A DNA stretch of 64,000 bases from Mesorhizobium silamurunense (lineage in GTDB: Bacteria > Pseudomonadota > Alphaproteobacteria > Rhizobiales > Rhizobiaceae), in NCBI RefSeq assembly GCF_014843825.1, contig NZ_JHQR01000173.1, positions 1 to 64,000 of the forward strand. The letters are read 5' to 3'. Positions within the stretch are counted from its first letter, which is position 1, and each line of letters opens with the position of its first letter. Positions 34,994-44,513 of the stretch are shown here, in pieces. The notes under the pieces were generated by a model, which worked only from the letters and a program-made list of their open reading frames with translations, was not told the DNA's origin and did no database searches. Both the position numbers and the translations under genes were made by a program.

Positions 34994-35755
34994 GTGGCTG
35001 CTGCTGACAAGGTCGATCCGATCCACCAGTTCCAGATCCATCCGATCATCCCGCTTCATATCGGCGGCTACGACGTCTCCTTCACCAACTCCGCTCTGTT
35101 CATGGTCGTGACGATCATCGTCGCTTCTGCCTTCCTCTACATGAGCACCGCCAGCCGCGCCCTCATCCCGGGCCGCCTGCAGTCGATGTCGGAAATGGCC
35201 TACGAGTTCGTCGGCAACATGCTGCGCGACGCGGCGGGCAAGCAGGGAATGCAGTTCTTCCCGCTGGTGTTCTCGCTGTTCATGTTCGTGCTGGTCGCCA
35301 ATCTGATCGGCCTGTTCCCTTATTTCTTCACCGTCACCAGCCACATCATCGTCACCTTCACGCTGGCCGCGCTGGTCATCGGCACCGTCCTCGTCTACGG
35401 CTTCGCCAAGCACGGCTTCGGCTTCCTCAAGCTGTTCGTGCCGCACGGCGTGCCCGGCTATCTTTTGCCGCTGGTGGTGGCGATCGAAATCATTTCCTTC
35501 GTCTCGCGTCCCGTCAGCCTCTCGGTTCGTCTTTTCGCCAACATGCTGGCCGGGCACATCACTCTGAAGGTGTTTTCTGGCTTTGTCGTCAGCCTCAGCG
35601 CGTTCGGCGTCGTCGGTATTGCCGGCTCGGTGCTGCCGCTCGCCATGGCGGTCGCGTTGACGGCGCTGGAATTGCTGGTCGCCTTCCTGCAGGCCTATGT
35701 CTTCGCGGTGCTGACCTGCATGTATCTGAACGACGCTCTGCACCCGAGCCACTGA
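34994..35755 (+). CDS. atpB: ATP synthase Fo subunit a
   Basis: A 253-residue proton-channel subunit with five to six membrane helices. It starts at GTG 34994, with GGGGA just upstream ([19 protein letters not shown]). The essential arginine lies in [14 protein letters not shown], and the C-terminal helix includes [20 protein letters not shown]. It follows atpI by 65 bp. Confidence 0.97.
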   Translation: MAAADKVDPIHQFQIHPIIPLHIGGYDVSFTNSALFMVVTIIVASAFLYMSTASRALIPGRLQSMSEMAYEFVGNMLRDAAGKQGMQFFPLVFSLFMFVLVANLIGLFPYFFTVTSHIIVTFTLAALVIGTVLVYGFAKHGFGFLKLFVPHGVPGYLLPLVVAIEIISFVSRPVSLSVRLFANMLAGHITLKVFSGFVVSLSAFGVVGIAGSVLPLAMAVALTALELLVAFLQAYVFAVLTCMYLNDALHPSH

Positions 35756-35835
35756 CCGATTTTCACCGGCGCTCCGGCGCCAGCATACCCAACGTACCAA
35801 CCGCAACGATTACGAAAAACCACAGGAGTTTTGAA

Positions 35836-36060
35836 ATGGACGCAACTGCAGCAGCTGCTATCGGCGCTGGTATCGCCTGCATTGGCATGGGCGGCGCCGG
35901 CATCGGCCTCGGCAACATCTTCGGCAGCTATCTCTCGGGCGCGCTCCGCAACCCGTCGGCTGCTGACGGCCAGTTCGGCCGCCTGATCTTCGGCTTCGCC
36001 GTGACCGAAGCTCTGGGCATCTTCTCGCTCCTGATCGCTCTGCTCCTGGTCTTCAAGTAA
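35836..36060 (+). CDS. atpE: ATP synthase Fo subunit c
   Basis: A 74-residue two-helix protein that forms the rotating c-ring. The proton-carrying carboxylate is Glu58 in [11 protein letters not shown]. The glycine-rich first helix ([20 protein letters not shown]) is typical. An AGGAG-type RBS precedes the ATG. Confidence 0.98.
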   Translation: MDATAAAAIGAGIACIGMGGAGIGLGNIFGSYLSGALRNPSAADGQFGRLIFGFAVTEALGIFSLLIALLLVFK

Positions 36061-36121
36061 GAGCCAGAGTTGATGCATGGGGCCGCATGGTGCGGCCCCG
36101 TTCCATGGACAGGGGAATGAG

Positions 36122-36703
36122 ATGTTCGTGACATCTGCCTTTGCGCAAGAAACCGCGCCAGCCGCGGCCGAAGGCGAGACGCATGCAGGCACCGCCGTGC
36201 CTGCCGAGGAGCATGGCACGTTCCCGCCGTTCAATGCCGAGACCTTCCCGTCGCAGATCCTGTGGCTGGTCATCACCTTCGGGCTCTTCTATCTGTTCCT
36301 GAAGCGGGTTGTCATGCCGCGTCTCGGTGGCATCATCGATGTCCGTAACGACCGTATCACCCAGGATCTCGACCACGCCGCCAGGCTGAAGGGCGAGGCG
36401 GACGCGGCCGTTGCCGCCTATGAGCAGGAACTGGCGGAAGCCAAGACACGCGCCAATACGATCGGCCAGCAGGCGAGCGACGCCGCCAAGACCGAAGCCG
36501 AAAGCACGCGCAAGAAGCTCGAGGCGGAACTCGAGAAGAAGCTCGGCGAGGCCGAGGCGAGCATCGCCTCGATCAAGGCCAAGGCGATGAAGGAAGTCGG
36601 CACGATCGCCGAGGACACCACGTCGGCCATTGTCGAGGCGCTGGTCGGCGGCAAGACCGACAAGGCCGAGATTTCGGCCGCGGTCAAATCCGCGACCCGG
36701 TGA
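36122..36703 (+). CDS. atpF': ATP synthase Fo subunit b' (peripheral stalk)
   Basis: A 193-residue b' subunit, found in alphaproteobacteria with two different b subunits. After an Ala-rich N-terminal extension comes one membrane helix (ILWLVITFGLFYLFLKRVVM), then a long coiled-coil rich in Ala, Glu and Lys (about 90-165). The ATG at 36122 has AGGGGA at a good distance. It is followed by atpF after 10 bp. Confidence 0.94.
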   Translation: MFVTSAFAQETAPAAAEGETHAGTAVPAEEHGTFPPFNAETFPSQILWLVITFGLFYLFLKRVVMPRLGGIIDVRNDRITQDLDHAARLKGEADAAVAAYEQELAEAKTRANTIGQQASDAAKTEAESTRKKLEAELEKKLGEAEASIASIKAKAMKEVGTIAEDTTSAIVEALVGGKTDKAEISAAVKSATR

Positions 36704-36713
36704 GGAGGGCATC

Positions 36714-37205
36714 ATGGACGCCACATCACTCGCGACACTCTGGGCCACGATTGCCCTGATCATCTTCCTCGGTGCCGTCATCTATCTGAAGGTGCCGGGC
36801 ATGCTCGCCAAGTCGCTCGACGCCCGCGCGGCCAAGATCAGCAGCGAGCTCGAGGAAGCGCGCCGCCTGCGTGAGGAGGCCCAGCAGTTGCTCGGCCAAT
36901 ACCAGCAGAAGCGCAAGGAAGCCGAGAAGGAGGCCGCCGACATCGTCGCCGCCGCCAAGCGCGAGGCCGAACTCCTTGCCTCCGAGGCGCACAAGAAGAC
37001 CGAGGACTATGTCGCGCGGCGCACCGCACTTGCCGAGCAGAAGATCAGCCAGGCCGAGCGCGAAGCGATCGGCGAGGTGCGCGCCAGCGCCGTCGACATC
37101 GCCGTCGAGGCCGCTCGCGCGCTGCTGGCCGCCAAGGTCGACGCCAAGGCCGGAGCGGACCTGTTCAAGTCCGCGCTGCAGGACATGAAGGCCAAGCTCA
37201 ACTGA
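36714..37205 (+). CDS. atpF: ATP synthase Fo subunit b (peripheral stalk)
   Basis: A 163-residue b subunit. The membrane helix (LATLWATIALIIFLGAVIYL) is at the N-terminus and a charged coiled-coil follows (ARAAKISSELEEARRLREEA). It pairs with b' to form the stator stalk. A strong GAGGAGG sits upstream of ATG 36714. The operon ends with a terminator 23 bp later; the F1 genes are elsewhere in rhizobia. Confidence 0.95.
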   Translation: MDATSLATLWATIALIIFLGAVIYLKVPGMLAKSLDARAAKISSELEEARRLREEAQQLLGQYQQKRKEAEKEAADIVAAAKREAELLASEAHKKTEDYVARRTALAEQKISQAEREAIGEVRASAVDIAVEAARALLAAKVDAKAGADLFKSALQDMKAKLN

Positions 37206-37227
37206 CGGGTCTCGCGGTTACAGAATC

Positions 37228-37261
37228 AAAAAGCCGCCTGGGCAACCCGGCGCCTTTTTTT
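37228..37261 (+). terminator. Terminator of the atp operon
   Basis: An A-tract (37228-37232) and a GC-rich stem with two mismatches (GCCGCCTGG against CCGGCGCC) end in seven Ts (37255-37261), 22 bp after the atpF stop. Confidence 0.7.
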
Positions 37262-37334
37262 GTTTTCGAGAGGGAGTGCGGCGCGGAAGCTGCTGATCTC
37301 TCACAAGGGGGGAGATAAGCTTATCGATGTCCGC

Positions 37335-38033
37335 TCATTCCAGCCCGATCAAGCCTTCTTCCTCTTCCGCCACCTCAACCCCACCCAGCCGGAACGGCGC
37401 GAACGATGCCCGGTGCAGTCTTGCCACCGGTCCATGCGCTTCGATCGCGGTGCGGTGCCGGATCGTCGCGTAGCCCATATGCATTTCGAAGCCGTAATGC
37501 TCGTGATGGCCGCCGCAGCCGCACATCATGCGGTCGCGCATCACTTTGGCGACGATCGATGCGGCGGCGATCGATTGTGAGCGCTGGTCGCCCTTGATCA
37601 GTGCGCGGCCCTCGCAGGTGAGGCCTGGCGGCACGTCGCGACCGTCGGCTAAAGCCAGTTTCGGCTGCAGCGACAGGCCGGCGGCGGCGCGGCGCATCGC
37701 TTCCAGGCTGGCTTTCAGAATGTTGCTGCTGTCGATGCCTTCGGCGCTGATCGAGGCCATCGAGACGCTGAGCGCCGAGCCCAGGATTTTGAGGAACAGC
37801 GCCTCGCGCTGCAGACGGGTGAGGCGCTTCGAGTCGTCGAGCCCCTCGGGAATGTTGGCTGGGTCGAGCACCACGGCCGCCGCCACAACCGGACCGGCGA
37901 GCGGCCCCCGGCCAGCCTCATCCATGCCCGCGACAGGCCACAGCCCGTCTGCCATCGCCTTCGTCTCGATGGAGAAGTCGGGTTTCTCGACCATTTCAAA
38001 GAGAAGCGGAGAATCGGAACGCGCGCGAGCCAT
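37335..38033 (-). CDS. rnhB: Ribonuclease HII
   Basis: A 232-residue RNase HII, which removes ribonucleotides from DNA. The catalytic DE pair is in [14 protein letters not shown] (Asp38, Glu39); [13 protein letters not shown] and ADGRDVPPG supply the other acidic residues. ATG 38033 is chosen because the 64 upstream codons of the longer frame run into a dispersed palindromic repeat. It sits convergent to the atp operon and downstream of the radical SAM gene, an order common in the group. Confidence 0.95.
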   Translation of the reverse strand: MARARSDSPLLFEMVEKPDFSIETKAMADGLWPVAGMDEAGRGPLAGPVVAAAVVLDPANIPEGLDDSKRLTRLQREALFLKILGSALSVSMASISAEGIDSSNILKASLEAMRRAAAGLSLQPKLALADGRDVPPGLTCEGRALIKGDQRSQSIAAASIVAKVMRDRMMCGCGGHHEHYGFEMHMGYATIRHRTAIEAHGPVARLHRASFAPFRLGGVEVAEEEEGLIGLE

Positions 38034-38150
38034 AGTGCGGGCCAGGTTCGCATCGGCTCCGATTCTCCGCAAGTCCCTCCGGGTCGGATGGGGCGTCGGA
38101 CCGGGAGGGCACCGTCTCACGGCCGGGGACAGGGGCCGGACGGGGTTCTT

Positions 38151-38206
38151 GAGCAATTCCAGGAAAATTACACAGCGGCTTTTCCGTTCGGAATTGCGTA
38201 AAAACA
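38151..38206. repeat. Dispersed palindromic repeat, copy B
   Basis: Same family as copies A, C and D: GAGCAATTCCAGGAAAAT, then ACAGCGGCTTTTCCGTTCGG, then AATTGCGTAAAAAC. It lies between rnhB and the radical SAM gene. Confidence 0.85.
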
Positions 38207-38286
38207 AATACTTAGCGGGTCGCAATCCGGGCGGAAAACCCGTTCTCCCGAGTTGCTTGGCGCCGGCCTTTCGGCCGGCACCGTCT

Positions 38287-39492
38287 TCACAGCAGCATCA
38301 ACTGTTCGCCGGCGCCGGAGCCTGCGACGAATTGGTCGGTCCGAAGCTGCCGCCGCTCGGCATTGAGGCCGAGCCGCTTAGCGGCGATCTCGAAGCGCCG
38401 GCCGATCTGCCAGGCATAGGGTCCGGCGCCCTTCATGCGCTTGCCCCATTCCGAATCGTAATCCTTGCCGTCGCGCATCGAGCGGATCAGCGACATCACA
38501 TGTCGGTAGCGATCCGGATAATGGCGCAAGAGCCAGTCCTTGAAGATCGGCGCCACCTCGAGCGGCAGGCGCAGCACGACATAGCCGGCTTCCCTGGCGC
38601 CGGCGGCACGCGCCGAATCGAGGATACGCTCCATCTCCGGATCGTTGAGGCCTGGAATGATCGGCGCCACCATCACCGAGGCGGGGACACCGGCATCCGA
38701 AAGTTGCCTTATCGCCTCCAGCCGCTTCGTCGGCGTCGACGCGCGGGGCTCCATCGTCCTTGCCAGCATGCGGTCGAGCGTCGTCACCGACAGTGCCACC
38801 TTGGCAAGGCCGCGTTCGGCCATGCGCGACAGGATGTCGATATCGCGCGTCACCAGCGCCGACTTGGTGACGATGCCGACCGGATGGCCGCGCGCCTCCA
38901 GTACTTCCAGGATCTCGCGCATGATCCGGTACTGCTTCTCGATCGGCTGGTAGGGGTCGGTGTTGGTGCCGATGGCGATGGTGCGCGGCTGGTAGCCGGG
39001 CTTCGACAATTCCCTGTCCAGCATGCGTGCCGCATCCGGCTTGGCGAAGAGCTTCGATTCGAAATCGAGCCCCGGCGACAGGCCCATGAAGGCATGCGTC
39101 GGCCTGGCGAAGCAATAGACGCAGCCATGCTCGCAGCCGCGATAGGGGTTGATCGAACGGTCGAAGGAAATGTCCGGCGATTCGTTGCGCGTGATGATGG
39201 TGCGCGGCTTCTCGACCTGCACCTCCGTCTTGAACGGCGGCAGTTCTTCCAGCGAGTTCCAGCCGTCGTCGAACACATGCCGGCTGACCGGCTCGAAGCG
39301 GCCGGACGGATTGATGCCGGCGGAGCGCCCGCGGTTGCGATCCGGCCGCACGCGCATGCCGCTCTGTTCCATCATCGCATTTGCCATTTCGGCCCTGCCT
39401 GCTCCGAAAGCGGCAATGTCGGCGCGCACGATCTGTTCCATTTTCGCCCTCTCCCAGGGACCGTCGGCAGGCTGTCGAATCGCTCTGTTCAT
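38287..39492 (-). CDS. PA0069-family radical SAM protein
   Basis: A 401-residue radical SAM enzyme. The iron-sulfur motif reads [20 protein letters not shown] (CxxxCxxC), followed by a SAM barrel ([20 protein letters not shown]). The N-terminal part with [14 protein letters not shown] and the whole layout fit the PA0069 group of unknown substrate. The ATG at 39492 has AGGA a little far upstream. It is divergent from the glycosyltransferase gene. Confidence 0.9.
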   Translation of the reverse strand: MNRAIRQPADGPWERAKMEQIVRADIAAFGAGRAEMANAMMEQSGMRVRPDRNRGRSAGINPSGRFEPVSRHVFDDGWNSLEELPPFKTEVQVEKPRTIITRNESPDISFDRSINPYRGCEHGCVYCFARPTHAFMGLSPGLDFESKLFAKPDAARMLDRELSKPGYQPRTIAIGTNTDPYQPIEKQYRIMREILEVLEARGHPVGIVTKSALVTRDIDILSRMAERGLAKVALSVTTLDRMLARTMEPRASTPTKRLEAIRQLSDAGVPASVMVAPIIPGLNDPEMERILDSARAAGAREAGYVVLRLPLEVAPIFKDWLLRHYPDRYRHVMSLIRSMRDGKDYDSEWGKRMKGAGPYAWQIGRRFEIAAKRLGLNAERRQLRTDQFVAGSGAGEQLMLL

Positions 39493-39590
39493 GAAACTAT
39501 TCCTATTTTGCCGATGAGAACAAAGCAAGAACTTTTTCGGCTGGGATGCGCAACTGGCGCAGCGCCCGGCTTTCCGCTATTCGGCTAGGA

Positions 39591-40094
39591 ATGCTCAGCG
39601 TTCTCATCGAAACCCGGAACGACGAAGAGGGCCTTGCCCGCACGCTCGCCTCGCTGATCGGCGGCGCGGTCGAAGGTGTGGTACGCGACGTCATCGTCTG
39701 CGACGCCGGCTCGACCGACCAGACGCATCGCGTTGCCGAGCACGCCGGCTGCCACTATGTGGCCGGCAGCATCGCTACCGGCATCGGCCAGGCCAAGGGC
39801 GACTGGCTGCTGTTCCTCGAGCCTGGTGCGCGGCTGGCCGAGGGCTGGATTGACGAGGTCGTCGCCCACACGGCAAGGCAGACCATGCCCGCGCGCTTCG
39901 CGCGCGCCCGCGCCAACCGCACGCCGTTCCTGGCACGGGTCTTTTCAGGCAAGCGGACGCTGGCCGAAGGCCTTGTCATCAGCAAGCGACAGGCCGCGGC
40001 GCTCGCGAAAAGCGCGCGCAGCGCCGAAGCCCTGGCGCGCGGGCTGGCGACCAGAAAGCTGAACGCGGAAATCTGGGTCGCGCCGCCGAAGTAA
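39591..40094 (+). CDS. Short family-2-like glycosyltransferase
   Basis: A 167-residue GT-A-like protein, much shorter than most family 2 enzymes. The nucleotide-binding half is visible: LSVLIETRNDEEGLARTLAS, VIVCDAGSTDQT and GDWLLFLEPGARL, where LEPGARL replaces the usual DxD motif with ExG. The C-terminal acceptor region is shortened and rich in Ala and Arg. This may be a degenerate or specialised member. It follows a GGA RBS and the divergent radical SAM gene. Confidence 0.78.
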   Translation: MLSVLIETRNDEEGLARTLASLIGGAVEGVVRDVIVCDAGSTDQTHRVAEHAGCHYVAGSIATGIGQAKGDWLLFLEPGARLAEGWIDEVVAHTARQTMPARFARARANRTPFLARVFSGKRTLAEGLVISKRQAAALAKSARSAEALARGLATRKLNAEIWVAPPK

Positions 40095-40155
40095 CCTATC
40101 CTTCCTCGTTGGTGGACGAGAGCGATGCCGCACTTTTTATATAAGACGATTTTAA

Positions 40156-40170
40156 TTGTGCATTGCACAA
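40156..40170. promoter_or_regulatory. Palindromic operator-like site upstream of the PhyH-like gene
   Basis: TTGTGCATTGCACAA is a perfect 6-bp inverted repeat around ATT. Its TGC-N3-GCA core is like sites reported for the polyhydroxyalkanoate regulator PhaR. It is AT-rich in context, 111 bp before the next gene. The factor is unproven. Confidence 0.5.
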
Positions 40171-40280
40171 AATCTGCCGTGAAGTTAGCATTCCTTTGAC
40201 GCGGGACAATCGGGTTTGGGTAATGCCAGAGCGGTAAGCGGCCGACGATTCGAGGCTGCCGCGCATATCTGAGGAACCCA

Positions 40281-41255
40281 ATGAATCCTGCTACGCCTGA
40301 CAAATCCGGCACTCCCAGCCTGGAGGCCATTGCCCGCAACGGCAGCCTGCTCCGCCGCATCGCGGTGCGCATCCCGACCTACATGACGGACCTTCGCGAA
40401 AACCCCGCCTGGCTGCCGATGTTCATGCTGGCGCGCACCATGCCCGGACGCCGCATGCACTGGCTGGGCGCCAAACGAGCCCGCCCGCTGGAGAATGCGG
40501 CAGAGACGATGTTCACCGGCATCGATCGCGGGGCGGTGGTTGAGGCGTTGCGTTCTGACGGACTGTTTTCGGGCTTCATGCTGCCGCCGGCGATTCATGA
40601 GGAGATCGCCGCTTTCGCGCAGCGCACGTCCTGTTTCGGCAATTTCGACCGCCGTCTCGAATTCATGCCGGGCGAGCATGACGAGGCGGAAAAGCGATTT
40701 GGCCGCTCGCTGCTCAGCGGGCACTATTTCGAGCGCATCCTCGATTGCCCGGCGGCGCTTGCCATCCAGAAGGATCCGCTGCTTCTCGACGTCGCCCGGC
40801 ATTATCTCGGGGGCCAGGCCAAGTTGATCACCACGCGCGTCTGGTGGAGCTTCCCGACCGGCAAGGCCTCAGACGCCGACAAGAACCTCGCCTCGCTCGG
40901 CAAATACCATTTCGACCTCGACGATTGGCGGATGCTGAAGTTCTTCTTCTATCTTTCGCCGGTCGACGCGGGCACCGGCCCGCACGTCTATGTCCGCGGC
41001 AGCCACAGACGCCGCGCACTCAAGCACCAACTGACGCTGCTGGTCGGCCACGCTGCGGAAGAGGTGCTGGACGTCTACGGTCCGCAAAGCCCCGTCACGC
41101 TGACGGGCGAGGCGGGTCTCGGCTTCGTCGAGGACCCGTTCGGCTTTCACATGGGAACGGTGCCGGCGCACACACCACGGCTGATGATGGAAATCGGCTT
41201 CGGCGTCTCGCGGCCGTCGCGCCGCCGCTTCCACGGCGAGCCGGTCATCCGCTAG
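40281..41255 (+). CDS. Phytanoyl-CoA dioxygenase (PhyH)-like Fe(II)/2-oxoglutarate enzyme
   Basis: A 324-residue protein with the double-stranded-beta-helix iron site: HxD in KYHFDLDDWRMLKFFFYLSP, the distal histidine in FHMGTVPAHTPRL, and an arginine (PRLMM) for 2-oxoglutarate. The N-terminal 150 residues are helical and of no known family. The substrate is unknown. It starts at ATG 40281, after AGGAACCC. It lies alone, with an operator-like palindrome upstream. Confidence 0.83.
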   Translation: MNPATPDKSGTPSLEAIARNGSLLRRIAVRIPTYMTDLRENPAWLPMFMLARTMPGRRMHWLGAKRARPLENAAETMFTGIDRGAVVEALRSDGLFSGFMLPPAIHEEIAAFAQRTSCFGNFDRRLEFMPGEHDEAEKRFGRSLLSGHYFERILDCPAALAIQKDPLLLDVARHYLGGQAKLITTRVWWSFPTGKASDADKNLASLGKYHFDLDDWRMLKFFFYLSPVDAGTGPHVYVRGSHRRRALKHQLTLLVGHAAEEVLDVYGPQSPVTLTGEAGLGFVEDPFGFHMGTVPAHTPRLMMEIGFGVSRPSRRRFHGEPVIR

Positions 41256-41271
41256 AGCCGGACCTTGCCGG

Positions 41272-41724
41272 TCAAATCCCCTGAATCGCGACCGGCATCC
41301 AGGCGGTACGTCGCCTGGCCAGGCGCTGCTCGCGGCTTTCGGCGTCGTAGCGAACCGGGATCGGTTCGCGACAGAATTGCTCGCGGTCGTCGAGCGCGTT
41401 GACGATGACGATCGCCCTGGCGTCGTCACCATCGCCGGCGATCGCCGCGACATAGACGCCGCATTCGCGGCAGATGAGATAGTCGGCGGTGCGCAGGCCG
41501 AAGCGGTAGACCTGCAGCCGCGACTTATCCTCGACCGAGACGATCAGCTTCCCGTTCGGATCGGCGGCAGCACGCGACCCATGCCGGGTGCAGAACGAGC
41601 ACTGGCAAGCGCGGATTTCCATTCCGGCCGGAGCGAGCGCGGTGGAGAAGCTCAGGCGGATGTTGCCGCAATGGCATCCGCCGCTGTGAACGGTGATGGC
41701 ATTGTCCCTTGTTTCACAGCACAA
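41272..41724 (-). CDS. GFA/CENP-V-family zinc protein
   Basis: A 150-residue GFA-type protein. Its zinc cysteines are in GGCHCGNIRLSF, ACQCSFCTRHGS and LICRECGVYVAA. Family members include a claimed glutathione-dependent formaldehyde-activating enzyme, though activity is disputed. No ATG or GTG is in frame before the CHCGN motif, so the start is taken as TTG 41724, without a clear RBS. It is close to and in the same direction as moaB, 96 bp away. Confidence 0.78.
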   Translation of the reverse strand: MCCETRDNAITVHSGGCHCGNIRLSFSTALAPAGMEIRACQCSFCTRHGSRAAADPNGKLIVSVEDKSRLQVYRFGLRTADYLICRECGVYVAAIAGDGDDARAIVIVNALDDREQFCREPIPVRYDAESREQRLARRRTAWMPVAIQGI

Positions 41725-41820
41725 GGTACTTTGCCCGCATCGGCTTCGGAATGGCGCCTCGAAGGCGGGAGCGCCATTCCGCTTGCAAACCGGATGCCGA
41801 TTGAATGTTTTGCCTGCGGT

Positions 41821-42372
41821 TTATGAGGCAGGCTTGCCGCCGCGCCTGAGATGCTCGTCGAGGCGCGGCATGATCTCGACGAAGTTGCAGGGCATGTGCC
41901 TGTAGTCGAGCTGTGCCTTGATGATACCGTCCCAGGCGTCCTTGCAGGCGCCGGGCGAGCCGGGCAGCACGAAGACGAAGGTGGCGTTGACGACACCGCC
42001 CGTCGCCCGGCTCTGGATCGTGGAGGTGCCGATCTTGTCATAGGAAATGCGGTGGAAGACTTCGGAAAAACCGTCCATGCGTTTTTCGAAGATCGGCTCC
42101 AGCGCTTCCGGGGTGACGTCTCGTCCGGTGAAGCCGGTGCCGCCGGTGGTGATGACGACATCCACCGCTTCGTCTTTCGACCACGCGAGCACTTTTTCGC
42201 GGATCTTTTCGCGATCATCGGTGACGATATCGCGGGCGGCCAATATGTGGCCGGCCTCCACGATGCGGTCGGCCAGCGTCTGCCCCGATTTGTCGTCGGC
42301 GAGGCCGCGCGTATCGGAAACCGTCAGCACCGCGATGCGCACCGGGATGAAGGGCCGGCTCTCGTTGGCCAT
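41821..42372 (-). CDS. moaB: Molybdenum cofactor biosynthesis protein B
   Basis: A 183-residue MoaB/Mog-type protein that adenylylates molybdopterin. It carries VLTVSDTRGLADDKSGQTLA, DVVITTGGTGFTGRDVTPEA and VFVLPGSPGACKDAWDGIIK, all typical. Its ATG overlaps the ispE stop (TGATG), so it is translated with ispE. Confidence 0.93.
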   Translation of the reverse strand: MANESRPFIPVRIAVLTVSDTRGLADDKSGQTLADRIVEAGHILAARDIVTDDREKIREKVLAWSKDEAVDVVITTGGTGFTGRDVTPEALEPIFEKRMDGFSEVFHRISYDKIGTSTIQSRATGGVVNATFVFVLPGSPGACKDAWDGIIKAQLDYRHMPCNFVEIMPRLDEHLRRGGKPAS

Positions 42373-43283
42373 CAGTCGGCCTCCATGCTGCGCGTCGCCG
42401 CGACGAACCAGCCGGGATGGCGGCCTCGGATCTCGATCGCGGCGCGCTTGGCGACATTGCCGGTCTCGAACAGGCCGAAACAGGTGGCGCCGGAGCCCGA
42501 CATGCGGGCGAAGGCCGCGCCTGCCTTCTTGAGCGCCTTGAGCGCTTCGCCAACGGTCGGCTGGATGGCTTGAGCGGAAGGTTCGAGATCGTTGCGGGTC
42601 GTCTCGAGCCAGTTGCGGATGGTGTGGAAATCCAGACGGCCGGGCAAGGGCGGCAACGCCTCGTTGTCGCGCCTGGAAAGCGCCTTGAACACCTCGGGCG
42701 TCGAAACCGCAACACCCGGGTTGACCAGAACCAGCGCCAGCGCCGGAAAGCCCGCCAGCGGCGACAATTCATCGCCGATGCCGCGCGCAATGAGCGGCTT
42801 TGCCTCGAGGCACATCGGCAGGTCGGCGCCGAGCGACAGCCCGATCCGCGTCAGTCCGGCTTCGTCGATATCGAGGTTCCATAGGTGCGAAAGGCCGTTG
42901 AGCGCGGCGGCTGCGTCACTCGATCCGCCGCCGATGCCCGAGGCGATCGGCAAATTCTTCTCCAGCCGGATGGCGACCGGCGGCGTCCGCTGCGCCCCGG
43001 CTTGCCGCCGCAAGACGTCGCGGGCCTTGATCACCAGATTGCCGTCATCGAGCGGCACGCCGGCGGCGAAGGGGCCTGACACCGAGAATTCGTCACGCTC
43101 GGCCGGCCCGATCTGCAGCCGGTCGCCGAAGCGCGTGAACACGGCAAGGCTGTCGAGCAGATGGTAGCCGTCCGCACGCCGTCCGGTGACATGCAGCGCC
43201 AGGTTGATCTTGGCAGGCGCAAGCCATGTCCGGGACTTGGCCTCGGGCTCCAGAATTTCGGCTGCTGGCGAGATGACGCTCAG
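42372..43283 (-). CDS. ispE: 4-diphosphocytidyl-2-C-methyl-D-erythritol kinase
   Basis: A GHMP kinase of the MEP isoprenoid pathway. It reads PAKINLALHVTGRRADGYHL near the N-terminus, LPIASGIGGGSSDAAAALNG (the ATP loop) and GSGATCFGLF. No ATG, GTG or TTG exists in frame before VFTRFGDRL (GTG at 43142), which is well inside the domain. The family N-terminus demands a start near 43283; the codon there is CTG, before AGCGTCATCTCG. If this is right the protein is 303 residues and CTG is an unusual start overlapping the stop of the preceding small gene. The last codons overlap moaB. Confidence 0.88.
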   Translation of the reverse strand: MSVISPAAEILEPEAKSRTWLAPAKINLALHVTGRRADGYHLLDSLAVFTRFGDRLQIGPAERDEFSVSGPFAAGVPLDDGNLVIKARDVLRRQAGAQRTPPVAIRLEKNLPIASGIGGGSSDAAAALNGLSHLWNLDIDEAGLTRIGLSLGADLPMCLEAKPLIARGIGDELSPLAGFPALALVLVNPGVAVSTPEVFKALSRRDNEALPPLPGRLDFHTIRNWLETTRNDLEPSAQAIQPTVGEALKALKKAGAAFARMSGSGATCFGLFETGNVAKRAAIEIRGRHPGWFVAATRSMEAD

Positions 43284-43465
43284 TCCTTGGCCAGACGGTA
43301 TTCGCCGGTCTTCGGATCCTTGACCAGCGTGCCCATCGTGCCGTTGGCCGCTTGTTTTTCGGTGCGCCGGATCTTGGCCGTCACGCGCTCGGCCTCGCGG
43401 ATGAAAGCGCGATAGCCGAAATAGGCGGCGGCGCCGACGACAACGAAGAAAATGATCTGCGGCAT
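43280..43465 (-). CDS. Small single-pass membrane protein
   Basis: A 61-residue protein with one N-terminal membrane segment (MPQIIFFVVVGAAAYFGYRA) and a charged tail (KTGEYRLAKD). The ATG at 43465 has an exceptionally strong RBS (GGGAGGAG). Its stop overlaps the inferred ispE start, so it may be translated with ispE. The function is unknown. The tail KDPKTGEYRL recalls short proteins found before ispE in other rhizobia, which is inference. Confidence 0.75.
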   Translation of the reverse strand: MPQIIFFVVVGAAAYFGYRAFIREAERVTAKIRRTEKQAANGTMGTLVKDPKTGEYRLAKD

Positions 43466-43548
43466 CTCAAAACTCCTCCCGCGACTGCGCGGCAAGGCCA
43501 GCCGTATGGGGCCGGTCAGGCGTTATGCTAGACGCAATCATGGCTTTT

Positions 43549-44406
43549 TCAAAGCCTGAAGCGCGCCCACAGCGCGCGCTCTTCCGCCGCATCGATGATG
43601 CCGCTGGCGGCGGCCGCGGCGATGTCGGGCGCCGAAAAGCGCGAGCCGAACAGGCCGAAACGGCCGAAAAGGCCGCGCGGCGCGGTGATCAACTTGAGCT
43701 CCGTCTTGTCGCCGAAACGGGTCTTGAGCACGCTGCGCATGTCGCCCAGCGCATCGACCAGACCGAGCTCCAGGCCCTTCTTGGCGGTCCAGAACAGGCC
43801 GGTGAACAGGTCAGGATCGTCCTTGAGCTTGGTGCCGCGCCGTTCCTTGACGAGATCGATGAAGGTCTCGTGCACTTCGAGCTGCAGCGCCTTCAGCCGC
43901 TCGACGTCTTCCTTCTTCTCCGGCTTGAAGGGGTCGAGCACGGCTTTGTTTTGGCCCGCGGTGTGGACGCGCCGCTCGACGCCGATCTTCTTCATCAGTT
44001 CCGGGAAGCCGAACGATGCCGAGACGACGCCGATCGAGCCGACGATCGACGACGGGTCGGCGAAGATCTCGTCGCCGGCGACCGCGATCATATAGCCGCC
44101 GGAAGCCGCTACGTCCTCGACGAAGACCAAGACCTTCTTGTTCTTTTCCGCCGCCAGGTCGCGGATGCGCTTGAAGATCAGCCGCGACTGCACCGGCGAG
44201 CCGCCCGGCGAGTTGATCGAAATCGCAACCGCCGGCGCGTCGAAGCCGAACGCCTTTTCGATAACGCCAGCCGTCGAAGCGAGCGACAGGCTCGGCCGGA
44301 ACTGGCCGCCGCCGGGCAGGATGGTGCCATGCAGCCGGATGACGGGAATGGTGACGACAGTCGAGCGCCAGGATTTCGGCAGCAGGCGGTTGAAGAGGCG
44401 TTTCAC
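43549..44406 (-). CDS. S49-family signal-peptide-peptidase-like protease
   Basis: A 285-residue serine protease of family S49 (SppA/SohB). The catalytic serine is in VEDVAASGGYMIAVAGDEIF; INSPGGSPVQSR and SSIVGSIGVVSAS are also typical. No clear transmembrane anchor is seen, only a basic N-terminus. GTG 44406 is chosen for GGAG 10 nt upstream. It precedes the small membrane gene by 83 bp in the same direction. Confidence 0.9.
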   Translation of the reverse strand: MKRLFNRLLPKSWRSTVVTIPVIRLHGTILPGGGQFRPSLSLASTAGVIEKAFGFDAPAVAISINSPGGSPVQSRLIFKRIRDLAAEKNKKVLVFVEDVAASGGYMIAVAGDEIFADPSSIVGSIGVVSASFGFPELMKKIGVERRVHTAGQNKAVLDPFKPEKKEDVERLKALQLEVHETFIDLVKERRGTKLKDDPDLFTGLFWTAKKGLELGLVDALGDMRSVLKTRFGDKTELKLITAPRGLFGRFGLFGSRFSAPDIAAAAASGIIDAAEERALWARFRL

Positions 44407-44513
44407 GAAAGCTTGTCTCCGCAAGAGGTGCAAGAGCAAGGTGGGACCTCATCCTTGCTCCCGGCATGTAGGAATTCGCCGGCCAACGGCAATGCCGCAT
44501 TGCCGGCCTCTGA

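Noticed and set aside
37297..37317. ATCTCTC...GGGGGGAGAT near the rnhB stop as a second full copy of the ATCTCCCC hairpin repeat
   Set aside because: The arms are mismatched; it is at best a decayed copy.
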